Position numbers and translations under genes: made by a program. The notes under the pieces are model-generated. The model did not search any database, was not told the origin of the DNA, and saw only the letters and a program-made list of their open reading frames with translations. Shown here one piece after another: positions 19,132-26,383 of a stretch of DNA of 64,000 bases. Position 1 is the first letter of the stretch; the number at the start of each line of letters is the position of its first letter. The stretch is from Desulfuromonadaceae bacterium. GTDB taxonomy: Bacteria; Desulfobacterota; Desulfuromonadia; Geobacterales; Pseudopelobacteraceae. The stretch covers positions 28,972-92,971 of the forward strand of contig JAQTQX010000018.1 of the NCBI GenBank assembly GCA_028712075.1. The letters run 5' to 3'.

Positions 19132-20162
19132 CTGCTTTTTTGAGCTAATTTTCGCTCTAATTCATCGATTTTTTTCTTTTGCATTGAGAGCGTTGTACTA
19201 ATGTTGTCAAAGTATTTTTGATTATTTTTTACATAATTAACAGCGTCTTGCACTATTGACCTTGTTGAGACATGAACGGAATATAAAGATGCCATTACTC
19301 CAACGAGCGCAACTGCAACAGCAAAACTTGCTACTATATCAAAAGTTTTTTGTTTTGAAATTTTGTCTTTTACGTCAGTAATCGTCTTATTAATCAATTC
19401 ATTTGCATCTGTAATATCCTTGTTCAATTTTATTGACATCTCAGAAACTGTTTTTTCTACTCCAATCGCTTTTGAAATAGCCGATGGAATTGAACTATGA
19501 ATATAATTAAAAGATTGACCAGCTAAAGCTTTGCCAAGAAACTCTTCTGGCTTTTTGTTTTTTTTGGAAACTGGAAATGGAATATATTTATTGCTAAATT
19601 CATAACTTTCATTATTTGAACGCCATCGCGGATTATTACTTACCTTGGTAAATTCAACCCAGATGAGCCCTTCTCCACCCTTTATCAAATAATCATTATT
19701 TGTAAGGTTATGTAGTGGTATTAAAAGCTGACCTTCAAACCCTGGATCTACAAGAGGTCCAGTACCTAACAAAATCCCACTATGAACTAATTTGATCTGC
19801 AAATTAAAGCGAACTGCCAAATAGTCAGGAAGTCTAAAATATAAGTCAGGTGAAATAAAAGCTATCGAGTGTTTAGGCAGTATGAACACACCGTCATCTT
19901 CTATTCGCTCAGTTTTTTTATTACCAGCCTCATCCCAATAAATAATCGTCCCAATAAAATCAACTTCATAAGAAGCAGACTTAAGGTTTTTATGACAAAA
20001 TGGCCATATCATTGCTGTCTTTGCTGCATAAGCAAAGATATCTGCTGAATTAAGCAACGCAGGGTCGATGTGTTCGAGCGGGTCTTTGCCTTCTAAAGAT
20101 TCAAAGACACTTTTTGCGTCTACATCTATCCTGTCAAAATGATCTTTCACAATATCCGTCAT
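19128..20162 (-). CDS. dCTP deaminase/dUTPase-fold protein with membrane helix and coiled coil
   Basis: 344 residues. Residues about 60-200 resemble the trimeric dCTP deaminase/dUTPase beta fold, best seen in GPLVDPGFEG (136-144) followed by QLLIPLHNLTNN. The deaminase GRSS block is replaced (FNLQIKLVHSG) and the catalytic Glu position reads Pro149, while the Asp (139) of the dUTPase-like motif is kept. Then come a helical region, a hydrophobic helix at about 275-297 (VASFAVAVALVGVMASLYS) and a Lys/Glu coiled coil to the end. A nucleotide-binding sensor anchored in the membrane is a reasonable inference; active deamination is unlikely. Composition is clearly AT-richer than the flanking housekeeping genes. 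It starts 24 bp after the PurA/PurZ-type gene. Confidence 0.72.
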   Translation of the reverse strand: MTDIVKDHFDRIDVDAKSVFESLEGKDPLEHIDPALLNSADIFAYAAKTAMIWPFCHKNLKSASYEVDFIGTIIYWDEAGNKKTERIEDDGVFILPKHSIAFISPDLYFRLPDYLAVRFNLQIKLVHSGILLGTGPLVDPGFEGQLLIPLHNLTNNDYLIKGGEGLIWVEFTKVSNNPRWRSNNESYEFSNKYIPFPVSKKNKKPEEFLGKALAGQSFNYIHSSIPSAISKAIGVEKTVSEMSIKLNKDITDANELINKTITDVKDKISKQKTFDIVASFAVAVALVGVMASLYSVHVSTRSIVQDAVNYVKNNQKYFDNISTTLSMQKKKIDELERKLAQKSR

Positions 20163-20186
20163 AATTTATTAAACCTCAACAGCAGA

Positions 20187-21215
20187 TTATGCAGCGTCAC
20201 GACTTAACAATAACGCTTCCTTACTAAGTAACAGATTATTACTAAGTCCAAAATATGACACGCTTTTACCAATATTTTTTTCTATATAACTTACATACTC
20301 TATTGCAATCCTGTTATTATCAAATTCTTCAATGTAATCTAGATGATTTAACACAATTATCGTTGGCTGATTTACCAAGATGGCCTGTTTAACAATCTTA
20401 GCATCAAATTCAGCAATCCTTCTGACTGTTTTTGTAACAGAAGTTAACTCGAAAAAAGCCGATGATCTTTTCAATCGCTTATTCAGCAGTTCCCAGCTGA
20501 TTTCATCTGGCAATGGCCCAGAATTACCCCCAACCCTTATCGGATATGTCCTAATTACAAGTACAATATCATCAACATCCATTGGGCTCAATCCAGCTTC
20601 AGCTAAAAAAGCAGCTGCCGATGTATCGCGACTGGTTGCATACGGATAATAGGGTGAATGAAGTAGCGACAGGCCAAAGCCTTGCGTTCCTTCGATAATA
20701 ATCCGCTCCCCCTTTGATAACAAATCACGCATAAACGGTACAACTGGATGAATGAACGGCTTCAGCCTTTCATCGTCTTTTGCCAGCCGTGCAGTACCGT
20801 CACGGCTGATGCGCCTTATTACCGCAGCGCCCGTGCCACTCTGGGTCGATCCAATTGATTCACGCAGAGAACTATTTTTCTCCGCACTGATTTCATTATC
20901 AGTCACAACCATGGCATTCGGGTCGATATACAGGCGATCTGTTGACAATCCAGTGCGGATAATTTCTTCAAACAAAATATCCACATCGATATAACTTCCA
21001 GCACCCAACACACAGGTAACATCCGGCAGTATGGATGGTGTCGGCAACTGCCGCAGAATTAATGGTGTTCCGGTCGAGTCAACAACCGTATGCCCCGAAT
21101 TGGAACCACCAACCCTGACGGCAACTTTTGCCCCCATCTCCCGTGCCAGGAAATGCGCAACCTTTCCTTTTCCTTCCCCGCCAAATTGTCCACCAACAAC
21201 AACTGTTACAGGCAT
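20187..21215 (-). CDS. Short adenylosuccinate-synthetase-family protein (PurZ-like)
   Basis: 342 residues, the short archaeal/phage length rather than about 430 for bacterial PurA. Conserved family blocks: P-loop QFGGEGKGK (10-18), GGSNSGHT (37-43, with the catalytic His), GSTQSGTGAA, EGTQGFGLSL, YYPYATSRDTSAAAF, RTYPIRVGG and SVTKTVRRIAEFD. The catalytic Asp of PurA (Asp13 in E. coli, GDEGKGK) is Gly13 here. In phage PurZ, which makes N6-succino-2-amino-dAMP from dGMP and Asp, this Asp is also replaced (Ser in phage phiVC8, from memory). A PurZ-like deoxypurine enzyme is therefore more likely than a housekeeping PurA. GGGGTG precedes the ATG, 9 bp after the 690-residue gene. AT-rich. Confidence 0.85.
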   Translation of the reverse strand: MPVTVVVGGQFGGEGKGKVAHFLAREMGAKVAVRVGGSNSGHTVVDSTGTPLILRQLPTPSILPDVTCVLGAGSYIDVDILFEEIIRTGLSTDRLYIDPNAMVVTDNEISAEKNSSLRESIGSTQSGTGAAVIRRISRDGTARLAKDDERLKPFIHPVVPFMRDLLSKGERIIIEGTQGFGLSLLHSPYYPYATSRDTSAAAFLAEAGLSPMDVDDIVLVIRTYPIRVGGNSGPLPDEISWELLNKRLKRSSAFFELTSVTKTVRRIAEFDAKIVKQAILVNQPTIIVLNHLDYIEEFDNNRIAIEYVSYIEKNIGKSVSYFGLSNNLLLSKEALLLSRDAA

Positions 21216-21224
21216 AAAACACCC

Positions 21225-23297
21225 CTATTTCAATTTCGAATCAACCTTGGCAATTTTCGCTATCTGCTGTTGCAACGAAACAATATCGTTGCCGTTATGT
21301 ATCACTACATGGGCAAGACTTGTCAACGTGTAGATTTCCATTTCTACATGATGAGCATTTGCTTTGTCATAATCTTCCTTGCTATTGCCATCGGCAAGAT
21401 ATCTTTTAATACGCTCTTCTTCCGAAGATTCAATATGCACGTGAATGAATGCCTGTCCGAAAGTTTCCACCATGAAGGCATGGTCTTCGGGATGACGAAG
21501 CCCGTCAATAACAAGATTACCTTTGGCTGGCAGCAGTTTAAGCAATTGCTTACATAGCCAGCGTTGCCCCGGTGTTTTGTTTATCTCATCGCCAATGTCC
21601 TGAAGGGTATCTCGATCCGGCTCTATGCCACGCTCTCGCAGCAGTTGCTTTAACACCAGGCTGAATCTTGTATAGGCAAAACCGGAAGATTCAAGGAAAG
21701 TACCTGCAGTAGTCTTACCGGTTGCAATCGGCCCGCTGAGACCAATTACCTTCCTGTTTCTCCAGCCGCTGGTATTAACCGCCAGATCAGGGATGATCAG
21801 GTATTCCTCGTCTTCCGTCCCAAGAGCTTCAAACTTGCCACTCCAGAAAAACAGGCCGACGATGGCAGAGGTAATGGCATCCAGCTCATCATGGGTGACT
21901 TCTTTGTAGTCAAAGCTCCCTTCAATGCCAAACAACTGTAAACCGCGCTCAAGATATTCAAGGCTGGCACGTTTGCGCGGTATACCCATGATGTCCTGCG
22001 CTGCACCGGGATAGCTTTCTATGACAGGAACGCCAAGGCTGCGGAAATGAGCAGCCAGCCGCATACCTCGCGCGGTCAATTTTTGCATACTCGGAATTAA
22101 TGAAGGATAAACGTTTACGCCGCGCCTTTTCAGGATGCGCTCGCATATTCTCATGATGCCAAATTCATCGCGCCCGGGGTCGTCATCACTTACCGAAAGC
22201 CTTCCCTTCGGAATGGATAGCGGGGAATCAATTGAAACCACATCCGGACGGAATGAAAGGGTTGTTTCAATCAAATCATGGTCAGTACCCAGGCATTGCG
22301 TTTCGGCAACATTGTTAGTCAACAGACACCACCCGGAGGGACGGCTTTCACTTCCGGTCAGGTCGATGCCCACCACTTTGAATTCGCGGTCTTTTTTGAG
22401 AACATGGAGATCTTTAAGAAGAATTAGCGGTCCGGCAACACCTTCATACGGCTGTAAGCGTATGCCTTCACTGCTTGAGTCACTTGCCCAGACGATTTTA
22501 CTTTTTTGCTTTGAAAAATGTGGCAATGCTTTCCTGATTTGATGCGGGGCCTTGAGCTTGTCGAGCATCCGGTCAACTACCGTATCAAAGATGACTTTCA
22601 TCCCTTCAATATCGGCATGGTTGTACTGTATCAGTTGCTTCAGGGCTTTCATGTCACCCCAGCGATACTTGTACCAGAGCACCGGAGCGGCCTCACCCGC
22701 CATGTTTTGCAGGTTGCTGGGACGAACAACGCCAATCTCGGTTTCAATCGCTTTTTGTCCGCCTGACAATCCCACACGCTTTGCCAGAAAACGAAGGTCA
22801 ACGTGGCAGACGGGGAGATTCAGCCCCTTAAATTCCTGCTTTATAAAGGGGAGATCAAAAAGTGAACCGTTGAAGGTAACCAGGATTTTTGCTTGAGCGA
22901 TGGCCTTTTTAAACGCCTCATCACTACCACCCTGAATAAAAGCACCAAATTCTTTACCCATACTCCAGCCTACGAGTGTTATTTTGTCGTAATGCTTACT
23001 CAAGCCGGTAGTTTCGATATCAAGAAACATGGTTTTTTCGGGGAAGCTGGCGGCAATGCGGTAGTGCTCATTATTTGGAAGGGCGTTGGCAAAGAAATCA
23101 AGATCTTGTTTCTCAAATGCCAACTGTGACAAGAGTAAAGGAGAGCCGGGCATACTTACAACGTCATCAGCAAATAATGAAAACTGGCTGGGCAGGGTCT
23201 TCTCGTAGTCCTTCCAAGTGACAATGCCGGATTGCCAAAAAGTTTGTTCTCTTTTTGCGGTAATTCCTCTGATATGTTGAAATGTGTGGATGAGCAT
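21225..23297 (-). CDS. Fusion: YprB-type RNase H-like exonuclease + DUF429 + P-loop kinase
   Basis: 690 residues in three parts. 1-265: a YprB/DnaQ-like 3'-5' exonuclease domain; the opening MLIHTFQHIRGITAKREQTF is typical, with Exo I FLDIETTG (91-98), Exo II VTFNGSLFDLPF (140-151) and Exo III YNHADIEGM (225-233). 305-505: DUF429, an RNase H-fold predicted nuclease (VVGIDLTGSE, VSIDSPLSIPKGR, VIESYPGAAQDIMG, THDELDAITSAIVG). 515-690: a P-loop NMP-kinase-like domain (VIGLSGPIATGKTT, VIDGLRHPEDHAFM). The predicted activities are nucleic-acid cleavage plus nucleotide phosphorylation. The start lies 4 bp after the stop of the small membrane protein gene and 9 bp separate its end from the PurZ-like gene. 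Confidence 0.8.
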   Translation of the reverse strand: MLIHTFQHIRGITAKREQTFWQSGIVTWKDYEKTLPSQFSLFADDVVSMPGSPLLLSQLAFEKQDLDFFANALPNNEHYRIAASFPEKTMFLDIETTGLSKHYDKITLVGWSMGKEFGAFIQGGSDEAFKKAIAQAKILVTFNGSLFDLPFIKQEFKGLNLPVCHVDLRFLAKRVGLSGGQKAIETEIGVVRPSNLQNMAGEAAPVLWYKYRWGDMKALKQLIQYNHADIEGMKVIFDTVVDRMLDKLKAPHQIRKALPHFSKQKSKIVWASDSSSEGIRLQPYEGVAGPLILLKDLHVLKKDREFKVVGIDLTGSESRPSGWCLLTNNVAETQCLGTDHDLIETTLSFRPDVVSIDSPLSIPKGRLSVSDDDPGRDEFGIMRICERILKRRGVNVYPSLIPSMQKLTARGMRLAAHFRSLGVPVIESYPGAAQDIMGIPRKRASLEYLERGLQLFGIEGSFDYKEVTHDELDAITSAIVGLFFWSGKFEALGTEDEEYLIIPDLAVNTSGWRNRKVIGLSGPIATGKTTAGTFLESSGFAYTRFSLVLKQLLRERGIEPDRDTLQDIGDEINKTPGQRWLCKQLLKLLPAKGNLVIDGLRHPEDHAFMVETFGQAFIHVHIESSEEERIKRYLADGNSKEDYDKANAHHVEMEIYTLTSLAHVVIHNGNDIVSLQQQIAKIAKVDSKLK

Positions 23298-23301
23298 GAA
23301 A

Positions 23302-23718
23302 TTAGTGTGGGGTTATATTGTAATAAACAGTGGAAAGGATCCAAAATACAGAGCACATCAAATAAACAAGTCCAGAACGCCTGAAGCTTGCCAAGCTCAG
23401 ATGCGCTTTTCTTAATTGAATTATGTCAAATAATAACGCTTTCCCTTGATCGCTATCGCCAAGACTGCCCTTAACCTGAGTTTCAAGTTCTGATATGCGT
23501 TTATCAAATGGCCTTCTGTCATTTCGAGCTCCTGAAATCCGCCAGAAAAAAAGTACCATTGCAATCGTAAATGCGACAGAACGAAGCCACCCTTCAGGCA
23601 CGCTCCAACATCCCAATGTGGTAAGGAAAAGCCATATACCCTCATGATCAAGAGTGCTTCTCCATGCCATTATATCTATTTCAATCTTCTTTATTTCGTC
23701 TTTCATCGTTCCTGCCAT
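23302..23718 (-). CDS. Small two-helix membrane protein, first gene of the operon
   Basis: 138 residues with two hydrophobic helices separated by a coiled-coil-like segment: about 44-60 (LRSVAFTIAMVLFFWRI) and 115-133 (SGLVYLMCSVFWILSTVYY). The middle (DKRISELETQVKGSLGD) is charged and helical. I do not recognise a family. It ends 4 bp before the 690-residue fusion gene, so it is almost certainly co-transcribed. An ATG at 23706 with AGGA just upstream is an alternative start. A promoter-like 40-bp repeat (23761-23800) lies directly upstream. Confidence 0.72.
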   Translation of the reverse strand: MAGTMKDEIKKIEIDIMAWRSTLDHEGIWLFLTTLGCWSVPEGWLRSVAFTIAMVLFFWRISGARNDRRPFDKRISELETQVKGSLGDSDQGKALLFDIIQLRKAHLSLASFRRSGLVYLMCSVFWILSTVYYNITPH

Positions 23719-23760
23719 AGATGCGTTTGATAAGAATGGAGGGATGACAAGTTAACCGAG

Positions 23761-23800
23761 GTTATACACCACATTTCATTCCACACGCCACCATTTTAAC
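23761..23800 (-). repeat. 40-bp repeat, copy A, upstream of the nucleotide operon
   Basis: On the minus strand it begins GTTAAAATGGTGGC, then GTGTGGA, and ends TGTGGTGTATAAC. The same series, with a 2-bp indel in the middle, occurs at 25141-25179. Copy A begins at the stop codon of the cysteine-cluster gene and ends 43 bp before the small membrane protein gene. The terminal TATAAC could be a -10 box. Its position before a transcription unit in both copies suggests a promoter or operator. Confidence 0.7.
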
Positions 23801-24149
23801 CTTGCCTCACAGCCTGCCAAATGCCCGGACATCCAGTCTCTCTAGCTTTCTTCCGAGAATGAGGATAACTCCGGCATATCTCCGGCTTCATATCCTGTAT
23901 CCGACAGATATATTTAGCCTTGCCTGGCAGCTTACGCAACCATGGACAGCGGTTGACATCATCGTGAGTTCGTGGACTAATCCAGATATCAAAGATCCCA
24001 GGGCCAATTTCTTCGACCCACTCAAGAATATCGTTTCGACCGTGTTCTTCCCACATATCAACATCTTCAGCAGTGGCACAGGATTGGTAAGCGCCAAGAT
24101 TAAGACAACAATGTCCGCACTGTGTACAAGCAAACCCTTTTGGTGGCAT
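23796..24149 (-). CDS. YkgJ-type cysteine-cluster protein
   Basis: About 117 residues with the Zn/Fe-chelating cysteine arrangement: FACTQCGHCCLNLGAY near the N-terminus, RCPWL, YICRIQDMKPEICRSYP and a final CPGIW. This is the CxxCxxCC pattern of the YkgJ/UPF0153 family, putative metal-cluster proteins of unknown function. The start ATG 24149 has GGGAGGG 4-5 bases upstream and places the cysteine cluster at the N-terminus as in the family. The longer frame to 24227 is unlikely. It lies 92 bp downstream of the TPR gene. Confidence 0.85.
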   Translation of the reverse strand: MPPKGFACTQCGHCCLNLGAYQSCATAEDVDMWEEHGRNDILEWVEEIGPGIFDIWISPRTHDDVNRCPWLRKLPGKAKYICRIQDMKPEICRSYPHSRKKARETGCPGIWQAVRQG

Positions 24150-24241
24150 AAAACCCTCCCATAAAAAACGCCAACAATAGAAACAGCGCATCCTGCAAGT
24201 TTCCGTGGGTTGCCGCACCACGGCCAACCAGAGCTAAATAT

Positions 24242-25096
24242 CTACCCCCGCCCTTTCAACCCCACCCTGACAAACTCAATCGCTCCCGGCACCTCTTCCC
24301 AGTACTTCCCCGCTTCCTGCCAGTAATACCAAGCCTGATCCGCACCGCCAACGGTATAACGCCCCTCATCCATATTTCTCGGTCTCGGATGGCGGACTTT
24401 TACAAGCTCTGCCGCCACCAGCGGTAAAACTGTAACCGCCTGCCTGAACGCCTTTTCCGCCTTGACCAGCTGTTTGAGGGCGACAAGAGCCAGAACGTGG
24501 CCATATATCGTTTCGGCCATGTGGTCGTCCTGTGATTTTTTGCATATTGCCAGCACATCTTTGTACATCTTCAATTTCAGGCAGCAATCGACCACGAGCG
24601 CACGGACACCCTGGTTGTCGCCCGGATTCAGTGACAAGATTGTTTTGAAGACTGAAAGCGCCATCTCGGTATTGCCGTTTTCCATGTATTGCAGGCCAAG
24701 AGAATGATAGGAGCGCAAAAAGGGGCGGTTTTCGAGCCAGCCCCATTCCAGCTTGTTACCGGCGGCGCTGAATTGCTCGATAAAGCACTGCATGCCGATA
24801 TTCACCGCCTGCTGCCACAGCAACTGGGCCTCCTGACTTTTTCCGTGCTGATCAAGGAGCATCGCCAGATGATGGTACACGTCAATGAAATTGGGCGCTT
24901 CGTGCAACAGTTCCCGGAGTTGCCGCTCCATCTCCGTCGGGGTGACGCTGCCAAAATCCTGAGCATCAAGCAGGTCGTTGAACTCCATCTCCGCTTCATA
25001 CGGAATCTCAACGAACCGCCACTCCTTGTTACCAAGATCTTCGAGAGTTGCCCTATTGCTTTTACTGGCCTTTTTTACGCTCTTTTTCATCCTCAT
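24242..25096 (-). CDS. TPR-repeat protein
   Basis: 284 residues, soluble and helical, with a basic N-terminus (KKSVKKASKSNR) and at least four TPR-like repeats from about residue 50 to 230, for example IDVYHHLAMLLDQHGKSQEA, SYHSLGLQYMENGNTEMALS and TIYGHVLALVALKQLVKAEK. TPRs mediate protein-protein contacts. No catalytic domain is visible and the partner is unknown. AGAGG precedes the ATG, and the 39-bp repeat (25141-25179) lies upstream as a probable promoter region. The neighbouring YkgJ gene probably shares its transcript. Confidence 0.85.
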   Translation of the reverse strand: MRMKKSVKKASKSNRATLEDLGNKEWRFVEIPYEAEMEFNDLLDAQDFGSVTPTEMERQLRELLHEAPNFIDVYHHLAMLLDQHGKSQEAQLLWQQAVNIGMQCFIEQFSAAGNKLEWGWLENRPFLRSYHSLGLQYMENGNTEMALSVFKTILSLNPGDNQGVRALVVDCCLKLKMYKDVLAICKKSQDDHMAETIYGHVLALVALKQLVKAEKAFRQAVTVLPLVAAELVKVRHPRPRNMDEGRYTVGGADQAWYYWQEAGKYWEEVPGAIEFVRVGLKGRG

Positions 25097-25140
25097 TTAC
25101 CTCTCAGGCATTATTAGAAACGCACACAACTTTCAACAAC

Positions 25141-25179
25141 GTATACACCACACTCCTCCACACGTGCCACCATTTTAAC
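25141..25179 (-). repeat. 39-bp repeat, copy B, upstream of the TPR gene
   Basis: Near-identical to 23761-23800 on the same strand: GTTAAAATGGTGGC, ACGTGTGGA and GTGTGGTGTATAC. It lies between the mtgA terminator and the TPR gene start, where a promoter is expected. Confidence 0.7.
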
Positions 25180-25184
25180 TAACC

Positions 25185-25220
25185 AAAACGGGCCACATGG
25201 CATGTTCGCCCTGTGACCCG
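25185..25220 (-). terminator. Intrinsic terminator after mtgA
   Basis: On the minus strand CGGGTCACA pairs with TGTGGCCCG (9 bp with one G-U pair) around a 14-base loop, followed by TTTT. It starts 32 bp after the mtgA stop. Confidence 0.78.
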
Positions 25221-25251
25221 TAGCAGGTTCGGTAACAGTGAGGCATCGAGC

Positions 25252-26199
25252 CTATTTGTTCTCCGGAACGGTCTCCACCGGCACTGGTGGTTGGGGTGAA
25301 CTGCCAGAATCCTTCTGCTCTCCGGGGGAATCGTTCACCTTTTCAGGTGCTGTATCCCGTTGTTCTCCATCCGGAGTTTCGCGTGGTTCTTGCCGCGCTG
25401 CCGACGGCGATGTAAATACCGGCGGTGCGGCAATAACGGTATCCACTTTTTTCTGCATACCGGCAATGTTCAGGTCAGCTGCAAGTGCCGACTGGTATTC
25501 CGCTTCGTCGAGAACGCCTTTCTGGCGCAACAGGCGCAGAATCATATTAGAACGCTTCATGACTTTGCCCAGGTTCTTGTAGGGATTATATGCCACGCGC
25601 GGACCGGGGAGCATGGCCGCCAAAAAGGAGCATTCACGGGGTGTCAGCGCCGAAACCGGTTTGCCGAAATAGTACTGCGCACCATGGCCGATTCCGTACA
25701 CCATCGGGCCAAGTTCGACCACATTCAGGTACAGTTCGATTATGCGCCCTTTGGTTAGTTCCTGCTCCATCCGGTATGCCAGAAAAATTTCCTTCAGTTT
25801 GCGGGTGATGGTCTTTTCGCGGGAAAGGAACAGGTTCTTCGCGGCCTGCTGGGTGATGGTGGAAGCGCCCCGCTTCAGACTTTTCTTCTCCAGATCATAC
25901 TTGATGGCATTTTTGATGGCTTTGACATCAAACCCGTCGTGGGAGTAAAAGTTTGAGTCTTCCGCCAGGATAACCGCCCATTTCATTTCCGATGGAATGC
26001 GACCGGACGAAGCCCAATAGCGGTTTTTCGGCCCAACGATAAACGGGTGGTATGCACCCTGCCAATCCCTGACCTGAATGGTGGTGCTGTATTTTTTGCT
26101 GGAAAGATCGGCAACAGGCGGCATCAATGCCAGTGAAATTGCGACGTACAGCAGATAGGCGATAGTGGCGATTATGGCATAGAAGAGGATTTTTTTCAT
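25252..26199 (-). CDS. mtgA: Monofunctional peptidoglycan glycosyltransferase
   Basis: Polymerises lipid II into glycan strands at the outer face of the inner membrane. About 315 residues: one N-terminal membrane anchor (KKILFYAIIATIAYLLYVAI), then the GT51 domain with AEDSNFYSHDGFD (catalytic Glu), RGASTITQQAAKNLFLS, RKLKEIFLAYRMEQELTK and ELYLNVVELGPMVYGIG. The last about 75 residues form a Pro/Glu/Ser-rich tail not needed for the fold. The start ATG 26199 directly precedes the anchor. The longer frame (26238) adds residues without family match. Confidence 0.92.
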   Translation of the reverse strand: MKKILFYAIIATIAYLLYVAISLALMPPVADLSSKKYSTTIQVRDWQGAYHPFIVGPKNRYWASSGRIPSEMKWAVILAEDSNFYSHDGFDVKAIKNAIKYDLEKKSLKRGASTITQQAAKNLFLSREKTITRKLKEIFLAYRMEQELTKGRIIELYLNVVELGPMVYGIGHGAQYYFGKPVSALTPRECSFLAAMLPGPRVAYNPYKNLGKVMKRSNMILRLLRQKGVLDEAEYQSALAADLNIAGMQKKVDTVIAAPPVFTSPSAARQEPRETPDGEQRDTAPEKVNDSPGEQKDSGSSPQPPVPVETVPENK

Positions 26200-26383
26200 G
26201 GGCACCGTGCAGAAATCAGATTGACGCGCACCATACATGATTGTGCCATGCTCTGCAATTCGGAACTCAATGAAACCAATATCTCGTTGACGCTGCAGCT
26301 AGTTGAGTGCTACTTTTCAAAGCCGTTTGCACTGGTACGCGGCAAACAGCTACAGAAGGAACATATGAATTGGAGGTTACTAC

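Noticed and set aside
20187..21215. Housekeeping adenylosuccinate synthetase purA
   Set aside because: Short length, Gly at the catalytic Asp position and the operon context argue against it, although IMP activity cannot be excluded without assay.
25141..25179. Sigma-54 promoter in the 39-bp repeat (TGGCACG)
   Set aside because: The -12 element (TTGC at proper spacing) is missing and copy A lacks the TGGCAC word.
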